Assembly: GCA_018292915.2 (NCBI GenBank) | Contig: JACVVK020000037.1 | Location: forward strand, 272,501 to 336,500 | From: Batillaria attramentaria | Taxonomy: Eukaryota; Mollusca; Gastropoda; Batillariidae | Reading direction: 5' to 3' | Length of the DNA: 64,000 nucleotides | Shown here: piece by piece, positions 22,780 through 33,114 of the stretch | How the letters are laid out: each line of letters starts with the position of its first letter | Numbering within the stretch: the stretch's first letter is position 1 | Made by a program: the position numbers and the translations under genes | The notes under the pieces: generated by a model | Told to the model about the DNA's origin: nothing | Seen by the model: only the letters and a program-made list of their open reading frames with translations | The model's database searches: none

Positions 22780-23224
22780 GAATGCTGCGGAATATCAGCT
22801 TTACACAACAATGCTAATGGTTTCAACGGCGCACACAACATACATGTATAAGACAAGATTTGTTTTTCATACTTGTTTTAAAAATTCTGTTATAATGATG
22901 TTTCTGGCATGCATCACAAAATACGGTGTTTGCAAGAATTGCTGATTAATCTCACGTCGTTGCATGTTGTTGGTGAATTTGCTCGTATTGTCTTACCCCG
23001 GTTAGGGATGCTGCTCCAGTTTAGGCTGCCCTGACAAAAAGACACAATCACAGAGACAGTATATTTGATAAGAGCAGCTCTTCCACACGCCGTAAAAGAA
23101 CTATCTATGACGGGGTGTTGCGTCCATCACGCTGCCGATCGAACGAGACGAAACATTAAGGACGGCCGTTCCCGGGTGAACGTATACACGAGATAACTAT
23201 CCTGCTCTTGTTCTGGCGAACAAA

Positions 23225-23880
23225 TGATGCCTTGTACTTCCCATGGCCATTTTTGGGCTTCCTGCTATAAAACGTTGTCCTGGAAATTGGGCTGCCTTCC
23301 AGAATCCCCCCAGTCACCCGTCAAAGGGGTCTTGTGGTCGTGCAACAAATTCCCTACAACAAAGCGTGGTGTCAATGAATCACATTCATTTGGGATCACG
23401 GGGCTGGAAGCGGCGAAATTGAGTGGCACACACCACCCCTTTTCTGGGCATCTCTCATCTTTTGAATTTCGTTTTCTCCCCCATCTCGTTCCCCATCCAT
23501 TCTTTTCTTCACTTTCTCTCCATCCCCCTGGAGACGGGGTCTCTTTTGTATCCAGTCCCGTCCCGCGAGGCTTTGCGCCGCCATGATTCACTTGTGTTTT
23601 GGGGATTGTTTCTATCAATATTGGGCTCGGCGTCTAATTGCGTTTTGCACAGATGCCTGAACTTGCGACACAATCGTAATAAATCAGGCCAGGCGATTGC
23701 TGGCACACAATAGGCCATCGCTCGCCCCTCTCTCTCTCTCTCTCCCCTCTCCCCGCCAGCCTGCAGTTTTTTTGCTGGGCCACTGTTTGTTGGAACGCCG
23801 GCGGTGGTGGTATTGATCGTAATTTCAGATAATAGCCCAACTGATGAGTCAATTAAATTGCATTGTGTCCTAGTCTTGCA
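23225..23880. other. Candidate conserved non-coding island(s)
   Basis: Non-repetitive stretches (23225-23470 and 23570-23710, 23790-23880) flank C/T-rich patches. They contain tgaatcacattcatttggga, cacaatcgtaataaatca and gatgagtcaattaaattgca, with several TAAT/ATTA cores. No exon structure is apparent. The suggestion of enhancer-type conservation is inference. Confidence 0.22.
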
Positions 23881-23949
23881 CTCGGGGAATGTGTGTCTGT
23901 CGATAGTTTGGAGACTAACGGTAGATTGCTACCATGGGGGATAACACTT

Positions 23950-24060
23950 CTCTATGGACCCCCCCTCCCCCACCCCCCCCCCCAACCTCACACACACAAA
24001 CTCTCAGTCCCACCCCCTCGCCCCAGCCCAAAGCACCCTCCCTTCCCCTAGCCCCACAGC
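23950..24060. repeat. C-rich low complexity
   Basis: Runs of C separated by T, A or CACA units (polyC at about 23968-23980). No other structure. Confidence 0.85.
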
Positions 24061-24654
24061 TCACCCCGGCTGCCTGTTGGTTCTGTTGTTGTTGTTGTTT
24101 TCTTACCGCTAAGGTTCTGCCCAACCCCAGAGTAGCTGGAATTAAGTTCATGATTATAGTTCTCGGTATAAAAAAAAATAGCAAAGCAGTGATTGCAGCA
24201 GTAAAAATACTACTCATAGGGAACGAATAGTTCAGTGTGTGTTTTCTATATTGCGGACTGCTATAGATCTTGTCCCCACTCTTCCCATACAGTCACAGTT
24301 CTCTCCCTTGCAGCGTTCACTTAAACTGAGTCTCTGTGTTCTTTAATGAATTCTGAAGAGGAAAACCTGCCGCTTATGTTCTAAGTCTGTTTGCCGAATG
24401 AATAGACGTTCCTTTTGGCCGTCGCGACCATTTTGGTGACTTTGCGGCTTCCAATAGTAGAGAAATATGACTTTCCTCGGCCTAACGATTACATTACTTT
24501 ACTACACGTCGATCGACCAAGTCGCTAAAAATAACCGCCAGTCAGCATTGTTTCGTTTGTCTTCAGTAACCAAACAACGTCGTCTGCTCAGCACATGGTC
24601 CGCTTGTACGTACGAGCACAACATATACGCCACCCAGTCACCACAATGGATTCA

Positions 24655-24820
24655 GACGCTGTATTGTGTCCCAAGTGACTGTTTCTGATGCACGGAGTAA
24701 GCGCATTCGATGGAAAGTTTTCCTCGGCGTTGTCGTATAGACCTCAGAGCATCTGATCTTACGCCCATCACGCAGTCGCTGAGCTGTCCCAGACCACAGT
24801 CATGTCAACAGTGCTGTCTG

Positions 24821-24824
<4 letters not shown>
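24655..24824 (+). repeat. Dispersed repeat leading into (GT)n(GA)n
   Basis: Its first half (24655-24738) matches 15025-15108 in inverted orientation. Its second half, agcatctgatcttacgccca through gtgctgtctgtagt (24748-24825), is nearly identical to 27509-27588. Both copies end directly at a GT array followed by GA, so the microsatellite behaves as the 3' end of the element. Confidence 0.8.
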
Positions 24825-24875
<51 letters not shown>

Positions 24876-24880
24876 CGTGC

Positions 24881-24970
<90 letters not shown>
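24825..24970. repeat. (GT)n, (GC GT), (GT)n, (GA)n composite
   Basis: GT to about 24870, tgcgtgcgtgcgtgcg, GT to about 24930, then GA to 24970. Confidence 0.98.
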
Positions 24971-24973
<3 letters not shown>

Positions 24974-25054
24974 TAACATATTGAGACTTTAACTAACTAA
25001 ACTATCGAAACTAAAATATTGAAATATTGAGACTTTAACTATTCGTTCTCCATA

Positions 25055-25122
25055 GGTTTAGGGTTTCGGTTTAGGGGTAGGGTTATGTTTAGGGTTAGGT
25101 AAAGGGTTAGTTTTAGGATTAG
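25055..25122 (+). repeat. Degenerate TTAGGG-like interstitial tract
   Basis: Repeated ttaggg and variants (ggtttagggtttcgg, ttaggggtaggg, ttagggttagg, aagggttag, ttaggatt). It resembles the animal telomere repeat but is imperfect and short. Confidence 0.65.
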
Positions 25123-25769
25123 TGTCCGCGGTAGAGATAGTGTTCGCAATGAGCAGAACCCTTGCGGGAAAAATGCCTCCCAGCGGCTCTGCCCACCATC
25201 ACTGTCATAGACGCTTGAAGTTGACGATACCCTAGAGCCACCAGGGATATACTTTATCCTTCTCTATCTTTGAGTTCAGAGTGTTCATGGCGTTGTTCTG
25301 ATTATCCTACAGCCTGATGAGTAGACCACATTGATCTGCACCGAATCTCCGAGCGGAGAACAAGGAAACCAAAGGGCCGGCCTAGTATTCGACTAATTTC
25401 TGCATTAGAAAATTAAAATTGGCCACGGTACATTGCAAAAGTAATCCATATACCCTCTCTTCTGATGAAAGCAGCTTCTAATGGACTCAGTTCGGTGCAC
25501 TGTCGATCGAAAGAAGAAAGAAAGCTGCCGGGTACGAAGACATCTTGTTGAATTGTTCTTTGATGCCAGATCCAGAGAATCAATGAGAATGAACGTCAAG
25601 AGAAAGTCTCCAGTGCACTGTGTTTGTAGTTGTATTATCCTTAAGCTGACAGTTCTTGCTTCAGCCCGAGAAATCTACCTCGAACGTGAGAGGCATTGCA
25701 TGTTGTCCGTAACCTGTGTTGTGCAAAAGAGAGCACGTGAGGTTTTGGGGCTGAACTGTAAACTGGACA

Positions 25770-25970
25770 CGGGGTGGGATAGCCAACAGGTCAGTAGTGC
25801 GTTGGATTCTCAATGCTCGGGTCGTGAGTTCGAATCCCGGCTGGGGGCTAAAAATATGTGCTGGCCTTTTTTTTTCGTTGCCCCGTCTTTCAGATCACCC
25901 GTACTGATGTGGTCCAAAACGAGGTTAAACCCGCAAATTCCCACCCACCCACCTGCCCATCCACCCGTCT
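25770..25970 (+). mobile_element. SINE-A copy, near full length
   Basis: The head ggggtgggatagccaac, agtgcgttggattctcaatg, and gtgagttcgaatcccggctg are followed by tgtgctggcctttttttttc and ccccgtctttcagatcaccc, then a taaacccgcaaa stretch and a cccaccca-type tail. Minor insertions lie in the D-arm region. A further tail-like fragment (aaggacgttaacaaccccca) and (CCAA)n lie at about 26022-26082. Confidence 0.9.
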
Positions 25971-26049
25971 GCCGGAAAGTTTTGAAAGCTTTGTAAGCGT
26001 GGTATTGTAATTCATGCCCGTCAAGGACGTTAACAACCCCCATCCCCGC

Positions 26050-26082
26050 TCCAACCAACCAACCAACCAACCAACCAACCTT
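26050..26082. repeat. (CCAA)n
   Basis: About seven to eight CCAA units following a SINE-A-tail-like fragment. Confidence 0.95.
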
Positions 26083-26545
26083 AGTTGGCAGGCATAGTAG
26101 TTTGGGTTTTTTGTGTTTGTCTTTTTTAATTCATTTCAGTTTCAGCGGATGTTATTCCGTACAGCTGTGTGTTAGCGCTTGCGTTGGTCCGTACGTCTGT
26201 CATCCTGCAGTACTGGTGGGGACTTTAGCCCTACTACGGAGGGCAGAGTTAAAGATGGGAACCTTTAAGTTTAACCAAAGTCGTTATGTGGACGTGTCCT
26301 TTGTAGTGGAGGCCGTAAGGCAACAACTTTAAACTTTGATGCATGGTCACTTGCTGAATTTGTGGTTTCACACAAATGTTTTAAAGCGCTGAACCTGTCT
26401 GTCAGTTGTTGCACTCCGTTGAAAGTACTCTCTCTCTCTCTCTGCCTTATTCTGATTGACTCGATCAGCCCCTGTATGTCTATTCTTCTCTCGTCTCTGT
26501 CTGTGCCTCGCTCGCAGTGTCAGTCTGTGTCTTCCTGTCTCTGTG

Positions 26546-26547
<2 letters not shown>

Positions 26548-26595
<48 letters not shown>

Positions 26596-26693
26596 TGGAG
26601 CTTCCACTATCCCTCTACCCACAACCCCCACCCCCTCCCCTCCCCCAAAGCCCCCCTCAACCCCCCCCCCCCAAAAAAAAAAAAAAAAAAAAA
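26548..26693. repeat. (GT)n then polyC/polyA low complexity
   Basis: A GT run at about 26548-26593, a C-rich stretch, a C homopolymer (about 26660-26672) and an A homopolymer to 26693. Confidence 0.95.
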
Positions 26694-26694
26694 T

Positions 26695-26895
26695 CGAGCT
26701 GCCGTCGCAAAGTGTCTTCATTTGTAATCGTTGTTTCGCCCCTATCACAATGATTAATGATTGCTTGTTTTGAACTTGGCCGCTTATTAAGGCGAGGAGC
26801 GGGATGGCCTGGCTGCTGAAGGCAGTCCAAGTGAAGGCAGCGTTTGAGAGGAGCGAGTGTTGATCATTAATCATCCGCACCATCTCTAATCACCT
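26695..26895. other. Candidate conserved non-coding island
   Basis: Non-repetitive DNA with caatgattaatgattgctt, gttgatcattaatcatccgc and tctaatcacc: multiple homeodomain-like TAAT and TGATTAAT cores within 200 bases. No frame or splice structure. Confidence 0.25.
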
Positions 26896-27130
26896 CGTGG
26901 TAAGAGTGGTTTTGATGGAATCAGATATAATTGTCGTCGGTCTTCATCAGCACACTTCTTTCCCATTGTAGGCACACGTAGTGGGATTGGGGTGGAGATG
27001 AGGGGGGTCGGGGTGGAGGAGGGGGAGGGGGAGGGGTCGCAGGGTGTTGTTTGTAAGCTCCGTTCTGCTGGTAGAATACTGGAGCTGGACACGTTGGAGA
27101 AAGCATAGTGTCAAATCCAGAGACTTCCTA

Positions 27131-27317
27131 GGGTGGGTGTTTGGGTGGGTGGGTGGGTGTTCGGGGGTTTAACGTCCTTTTCCACCACATACGAGTGATA
27201 TCAAAGACGGGGCGACGATGAAAAAGCCAGCACAAATATTTGGCCGCAGCCGGGATACGAACTCAGGACCCGAGCATTAGAAGTCCAACGCTATACCATT
27301 CGGCCACCCTGGATCCC
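27131..27317 (-). mobile_element. SINE-A, full length, with 14-bp target-site duplication
   Basis: On the minus strand: gggggatccagggtggccg, aatggtatagcgttggac, gggtcctgagttcgtatccc, gcggccaaatatttgtgctg, cgtctttgatatcactcgta, ggtggaaaaggacgttaaa, and a ccccgaacacccaccc tail. It is flanked by perfect copies of ccagagacttccta (27117-27130 and 27318-27331). This defines both element ends and supports insertion by target-primed retrotransposition. Confidence 0.96.
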
Positions 27318-27429
27318 CCAGAGACTTCCTAACTCCCCTCACGGTCAAGTTAATTGTAAGCCGTGTCCAGTATACCGGACAAAGGGTCAAGTTGGTGTTT
27401 TAATTAGTGTCTTCATTTTTTATTTTTTT

Positions 27430-27587
27430 TTTTTGGTGCGAAAATGATTCAAAGAAGCGGGCGCAGAATAAAGGTCGAATTTTTGACTCCGTTTGGATTT
27501 GAACCTATGAGCATCTGATCTTACGCCCATCATGCAGTCGCTGAGCTGTCCCAGACCACAGTCATGTCGACAGTGCTGTCTGTAGTA

Positions 27588-27588
<1 letters not shown>
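27430..27588 (-). mobile_element. tRNA-like repeat adjoining (GT)n (family F)
   Basis: On the minus strand, gtctgggacagctcagcgac resembles a tRNA 5' half (GCTCAGC is A-box-like), with a B-box-like ataggttcaaatccaaa about 50 bases on, then a body ending in polyA-like sequence at 27425. The part from 27509 to 27588 is also present at 24748-24825. This is therefore a repeat family, not a tRNA gene. Confidence 0.55.

Positions 27589-27684
<96 letters not shown>
27589..27684. repeat. (GT)n(GA)n composite
   Basis: GT run to about 27668, GA to about 27684, same order and same left flank as at 24825-24970. Confidence 0.98.
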
Positions 27685-27685
<1 letters not shown>

Positions 27686-28243
27686 TGGGGGAGGGGGGCG
27701 GGGGGATCTCTCGGTTTGCACCCAACATTGCTTTGTCACCGTGTCCGCACAGGCATAGTCATTGTACATACTCCCGTCACACTGCACCCCGACCCCCCCT
27801 CCCCTCCCCTTCCCCCCTCCCCCACCCCTTACTCCCTCAGCACTGTTTGCAGTAAGGGCCATCCCCAGTGACCCCAGGTGATCCCCCGTCCAACACCAAG
27901 CATCCAGCCCTGTAGACCTCACAAGAATGCCACTGTCGTTTACAATGAGTCAATAATTACTTCTAAAACAACATCGTCACCCCAGACAAGCACTAGGGAA
28001 GACACTGCCTGGTTAAAAGGGTGGCTGAAACACAGACCCCAAAAACGCACTGGGGGAAACATGTTTGGATGTCTCACTGCTTGACTGTCCGGTTTTGCCT
28101 CTCTATCCACCCTCTTAAAGTTTTTTCCTTGTTCTTATTTGCACGGAGGTACTAATGATTCAGTCTCAAAGTGTAAATTGCGAGGAAGGCTAATTATGCA
28201 CGATTGACATAAGTTCAGAGACAGTTCCAACACTTGTGACTTT

Positions 28244-28277
<34 letters not shown>

Positions 28278-28279
28278 CA
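28244..28279. repeat. (CAA)n microsatellite
   Basis: About eleven CAA/ACA units. Confidence 0.96.
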
Positions 28280-29664
28280 ACTCAAAATACAATCTTGAAT
28301 ATTCCTGGCCAGTTTACTCATGTGGCGTGTTACATAATGGTTCGAACTGAACTTCTTCATGGGGATAATAAATTAATTTGAATGAGTGATTGATTTATTG
28401 AATCTTGACCAGAAGGAGGTGAACTGAGACGCTATCAGATGACCGTCCATTCCACCTAGCAACCAAGTAACCTAAAGAGCAAGTAAGAGCCCGTGCTTTG
28501 CTTAGCAAGCAGTTTGTACACAAAGACACTTTGCCGGCAGACCAACAAAAACATGGGAAATTACTTTGAGTTAGCCAGCTGTCTCACGAACTACATAACA
28601 AGAAATAACCAAGAATAATTTCAGCCTGACAAGCTGGAAGGTGTTTCAGTATGCCAGTAAGGTGAAAATCATGTGTTGTCATTGGGCAGCAGTTTGGGCA
28701 TTTTATGAAGGGATGTGGGAAAGTCTGTTTAGCTGTGTCGCGTCTCAAGCTGAGAAAGGTCAGTGCTTGATTGTTATTTGCTCTTTAAGGACCGAGCTAA
28801 TGCCACTGTGCTTTTACAACCCTGGCGGTCGCTAACAAGGCGTACTGTCTCTAATAGTCGTCTGGATTGTTCTAAGGGTTCAAGGGCCTACTGTCTGTGA
28901 CAATGAAATTTGAGTGTCGGAGCTAGGTACGTCCACTTACCGTTGAGCACTCAGTCGTTAATCTGATCTCTTTCTCTTTCGTTTGCTCAACTAGTCAATG
29001 TCTGCTCTAATAAAAAAAGAAAAAAAAGAAAAAGAAAAAAAAAACGGTGTTTGAACAAACCGTTCTCCAAGATACGTGTTGGATTACAGGTAATTTTTCT
29101 TTTGATGCACTGAAATCTCCAACAGTTAGGCCAACTGATTGCCTCGTTTCTACTTTAGAAATTCTAGTGTTTCTTCAGTGTGATAACAGTGTTCTCTGTG
29201 TAAACTAAGACAAATAATATCTAAAATGAAGTCCCATTCCTAAATTAATTATTGCGTTACCCTCTTTGCATCAGGTTATCAAACTTGTTCCGTGTCAGTA
29301 TTTTCTGGTAAATAGTTGCCTCGAATGCATACTTAGTGTCATTGTATTGGCTGCTAGTTTCTCAAGATGGCGGCGCGATACAGTTTCAGACTCAACAGCT
29401 GAGAATCCGCGTTTTGTTGTGCTACAAACAGGCCATGTCCCCTCGTTACGCTAGTAATTGGTATATAAACTTAAATACTTTGTCTTGCGTTCACACCTGA
29501 GCTGGTTTATTCAGCAGTGGTGATTATTATTGGTCTGTCTGCCCAGTGCCTTCAGTTTTCTTTGTGCCGTATTGGGAAGAATTTCCCTAGCTTAGCACTA
29601 AAGACCGATATTATATATATAAAATGGCCCTTCGCACCGCGTGGTTGCAATGTGTTCATTCCCA
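28280..29664. other. Stretch without supported gene
   Basis: Mixed AT-rich DNA, an A/G-rich run at about 29008-29045, and an isolated aagatggcggc (29364) resembling a YY1-type promoter element but with no downstream exon evidence. No repeat family recognised. Confidence 0.4.
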
Positions 29665-29952
29665 GACTATTTGTATTCATGCGCGGCTGGCACAAGGGCT
29701 CGCATACAACAGAAAAATAGGGGGCTAGGTGGTCGCTGCTACCATTGCAAAAAAGTGGAATATTAGAATTTGTTGAAATTTACCCTACACATTAGTCTTC
29801 GGCTGCTGGATGTTTTGTGATTTTGGGGGGGGGGGGGGGGGGGGGGGGGGGTAAATTTTACAGCATTTCTAGGGTGTCAGGCGCTGCGTTATGTTTAACA
29901 GGAATATAAAGCATTTTCTTTGAAATGCGTCCCTGTACTGATTTTGTAGCCT
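29665..29952 (+). repeat. Dispersed repeat, copy 1 (with polyG insertion)
   Basis: Shares gactatttgtattcatgcg, cggctgg, tggtcgctgc, aatttgttg.aattta.tct/ccta, and agcatttct.gggtgtca with 35926-36188 in the same orientation. It differs by a 27-base G homopolymer (29825-29851), which copy 2 lacks. The class is unknown. Confidence 0.82.
29825..29851. repeat. polyG homopolymer
   Basis: A run of about 27 G within the dispersed repeat; exact length may be a sequencing estimate. Confidence 0.9.
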
Positions 29953-29989
29953 GTATATATACTCTTACACTACTTCGGTCTTCTGGTGC

Positions 29990-30092
29990 GAAGGACTATG
30001 GTATGATGGTATGACCGTATGATGTGGGGGGAAGGACTATGGTATGATGGTATGATGGTATGATGGTATGACCGTATGATGTGGGGGGAAGG
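29990..30092. repeat. Tandem GAAGGACTATGG / GGTATGATGG repeat
   Basis: Two higher-order units (29990-30030 and 30031-30092) each start with gaaggactatggtatgatgg and end accgtatgatgtgggggg. The second has two or three extra ggtatgat units. This is a nested 10-mer expansion inside a larger duplication. Confidence 0.9.
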
Positions 30093-30255
30093 AGTGGTGG
30101 GAATGGGGAATGGGGGTAATAGGTGGAGAACAACTGGCAAGGTGGCTAAATGCCTCATTGTCTTTACCGGTAATGAAGAAGATGAGTTCCAGGTGTCGCT
30201 CTCTGTCTTTCCCTTTGAGGTCAATGTCTCGTTAGCTTTTACGTACCTGTGCTCT

Positions 30256-30453
30256 GAGAGAGAGAGAGAGAGAGAGAGAGAGGGTGGGTGGGTGGGTGTT
30301 TGGGGGTTTAACGTCCTTTTCCACCACATAGGGTGATATCAAAGACGGGGCAACGATGAAAAAGCCAGCACAAATATTTGGCCCCAGCCGGGATCGAACT
30401 CACGACCCGAGCATTAGAAGTCCAACGCTCTACCATTCGACCACCCCGGCTCC

Positions 30454-30530
<77 letters not shown>
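30256..30530. repeat. (GA)n array split by a SINE
   Basis: GA run 30256-30282, then SINE-A (30283-30455), then GA run 30456-30530. The same dinucleotide in the same phase type flanks both ends of the element. Confidence 0.97.
30283..30455 (-). mobile_element. SINE-A, full length, inside (GA)n
   Basis: On the minus strand: ggggagccggggtggtcg, aatggtagagcgttggac, cgggtcgtgagttcgatccc, ggggccaaatatttgtgctg, ctttttcatcgttgccccg, tatcacc, ggtggaaaaggacgttaaac, and a ccccaaacacccacccacc tail. It is the cleanest copy in the window and a good family reference. Confidence 0.96.
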
Positions 30531-30531
<1 letters not shown>

Positions 30532-30637
30532 TTAGGAAATTTAATTTTAAATGGGTTTTGGCTTTCTTTGGGCAAGGATTCCGCTTGGGTCTTCACATTG
30601 ATATGGTGGCATTTGCACTTCAGTTCCTTTGGCAATA

Positions 30638-30693
30638 TACGTAGTGGAAAAGGACGTTAAACCCCAAACTGACACCCACCCACCCATCCATCC
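30638..30693 (+). mobile_element. SINE-A 3' tail fragment
   Basis: acgtagtggaaaaggacgtt, aaccccaaac and a (ACCC) tail, without head or body. The orientation is opposite to the nearby copy at 30283. Confidence 0.85.
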
Positions 30694-30709
30694 TTTGGGA
30701 ATCATTTGT

Positions 30710-31046
30710 TTACTGGAAAGTTACACTAATATTGTATGAATTATAATTTTTTTCCATATCAAAAATGTGTTTAGCAAGGTGGACCCGGCTCAGTCGTTCC
30801 TCCCTGTCCTTAAATTGCAATGTGAGTGTATTGAAGTTGTATCTCAGCATTTGTAAGGAGAAAAAAAAAAACCCATCGGCTTTACCTAGAAACCTCATCC
30901 AGAGGTATTTATACGCGGTGACACTCAAGTTGACATACAAGAAAATGTTGTTTAGTACGGTGTAGTACACTGATGTAAAATGAAATCTAACTTTTATTAA
31001 AAACGTGTTTGGCAAGGTCGGCCTCGTGCCTCTCTGTTCTTAAATT

Positions 31047-31047
<1 letters not shown>
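30710..31047 (+). repeat. Direct duplication of about 100 bp, second copy ending in (GT)n
   Basis: Copy 1 (about 30710-30823) and copy 2 (about 30958-31047) share acact.at.t, tgtgttt.gcaaggt, gtcc/ttcttaaattg and intervening similarity. Copy 2 passes directly into a GT array. Confidence 0.75.

Positions 31048-31119
<72 letters not shown>
31048..31119. repeat. (GT)n microsatellite
   Basis: Uninterrupted GT run of about 36 units. Confidence 0.99.
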
Positions 31120-31122
<3 letters not shown>

Positions 31123-31729
31123 CTCCGCAGACACTCCAATGTATTTTGTCAAGCCTCTTTACTTATTCTCCTTTTGCATTTCTCGTCAGTCACCATGCCA
31201 ACCGTTCCCCTTTCTTCTTTAATATTCTGAAAATTTCGTCACTTACCTCGGCTGTGAAAAGAGGGTCAGTGTGCATTGCATAAGCATTGCAACACTTAAA
31301 GAGACCCAACACTACAAAATGACTTTATTTTCTCGCCCTCTTTGTCTGAAAACTCGTCTGCATAATCAACGCGACTACACTTCGTAAAACTGCTCACAAA
31401 AACTGTTCATTCAGAATTGCCTCAAGCTTATTGATACTATTCCTGAACACAGGCGGCACTTGAAACAAACGAAAGATAATGGCGGCGTCATTACTGGCGA
31501 CTTTCACGGCTCTCAACAACACCAGCCTCCTGGGCCAAGCACATGCAGCACCGTGCAACAAGGGCTTGCTTCCTGTCGGCTTGAGTGTCCGTCGGCCCTG
31601 ATGGCTCAGCTGGTTACTCATTTGTAGCCTTCAGTGTAGACGGCTGTGTTCCTTCTTCCCTCAGTAACTTTCATCCTCCAGGTCACCGTCCTGCCCCAGC
31701 CCCCTCAAAACGTAGATATTAAAAAGAAA

Positions 31730-32500
31730 AGAAAAAAGAAAACCCATCCACAAAACAAACAAGAAACAACACTTATGAATCTGGCCATTACCCCTCCCCC
31801 CACCTCCACCAACCCGAGTTAAAAAAACCCAATATCCTCCCCTCCTCCCCGACCCCCCCCCCCAAACAAACAAACAAACAAACAAACAAACAAACAAACA
31901 AACAAACAAACAAACAACACGAAACAGAACAGAACAGAAAACTATACTGAATGAAAACAAAACAACGAACTTTAACACCCCCCCCCCCCTCAAAACCAAA
32001 CCAACGAACAAAACAACCAAAAAACAAAAAACAAAACAACAACAAAACAACACCCCCTCCCCCCCCCCCCCCCAAAAAAAAAAAAAAAAAGAAAGAAAGA
32101 AAGAAAAAACAGCAAAAAAACAAATAAAAAAAAACCCAACCCAAAACCCCAACAACAACAAAACAACAAAAAAACAACCCAAAACAAAACTGAAACAGCC
32201 ACCACCACCGCCAACACACACACTACAACCAACGACAAAAAACAACAACAACAACAACAACAACAGACAAACAAACCAAAATAATCCAATACAAAAACAA
32301 AAATAACAAACAAAACCAAACAAGACACAGCACCCCCCCCAAAAAAAAAAAAAAGAAAAAGAAAAAAAAAGTAAAGTGAAGTGAAACATAAGCAAAAACC
32401 AAAACAAGTCCAACAAACAAACAACAACAAAATAACAACGAAAACAAAAAACAACAAAAACAACAACACAATAGTAACAACAACCACAGCAATAACAGTT
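31730..32500. repeat. 770-bp A/C-only strand-asymmetric low complexity
   Basis: The + strand is almost entirely A and C, including (CAAA)n at 31861-31916, C and A homopolymers (31977-31989, 32056-32089, 32331-32357), and (CAA)n at about 32236-32264. G and T are scarce. Long Phe-Leu-Cys-Val frames on the minus strand resemble membrane proteins but lack any family motif and arise from the composition. Confidence 0.93.
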
Positions 32501-33114
32501 ATTGTGTACTGAAATATTTCCCGGACATCATACGAGAATTCGTCAGAAGTTGTTGAACCATACTGCGCCGCTACCGCGCCGATCCGAGTTCCATTTGCTA
32601 TAGGGTAGCGGTTGGAACCTTCCAATATTTCTCATTGACGGGAACAGCTTGCATTTTCTGTAATACTGGAAGCACAGAAATTAACCAGCGACAATTCCCG
32701 TTGTGTAGTTAGTGCATTGCGTGATATTCAGATTCAGTGTAACTGCCACACTGAATAACCGCCTGAAAATCAGTGGGTCATACATAATATTTGTCATAAG
32801 TTTACTCGGACTCTGAGGGATTAATGTCTGCGCATGTCCCTTAATTGTTTCTTACTCATTGTAGCACTTGGGAACCACGGTAATCTGAATGGGAATGAAC
32901 CAACCAGCTTGGAGCGTACGCGGAGAACTGCATGCAGAACACACGGCAAAAGCTTGTGCCTACTCCACTCACAGGAAAAAAATCTTTGCTCTGTAAGGAG
33001 AAACCTACCGTTGTTGTACTGAGATGCAACAATCAGGCTTGTTGAAGGCAGGAAACTACTTGAGCAAATTGTTTCCAACAACTTTGACCTTCCCTGATTT
33101 TTTTTTCCTTTCCG

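Noticed and set aside
30414..30455. Functional tRNA gene (clear A and B boxes)
   Set aside because: The same head occurs in about a dozen copies attached to one conserved body and ACCC tail, so it is a SINE head; acceptor-stem pairing is not preserved.
31592..31625. tRNA-like ggctcagctggttactcattt
   Set aside because: A-box-like only; no B box at the right distance and no shared body seen.
31661..32416. 251-codon minus-strand frame that looks like a multi-pass membrane protein
   Set aside because: It consists of Phe, Leu, Cys, Val and Gly produced by an A/C-only tract; no motif, no codon bias, and overlapping frames are equally open.
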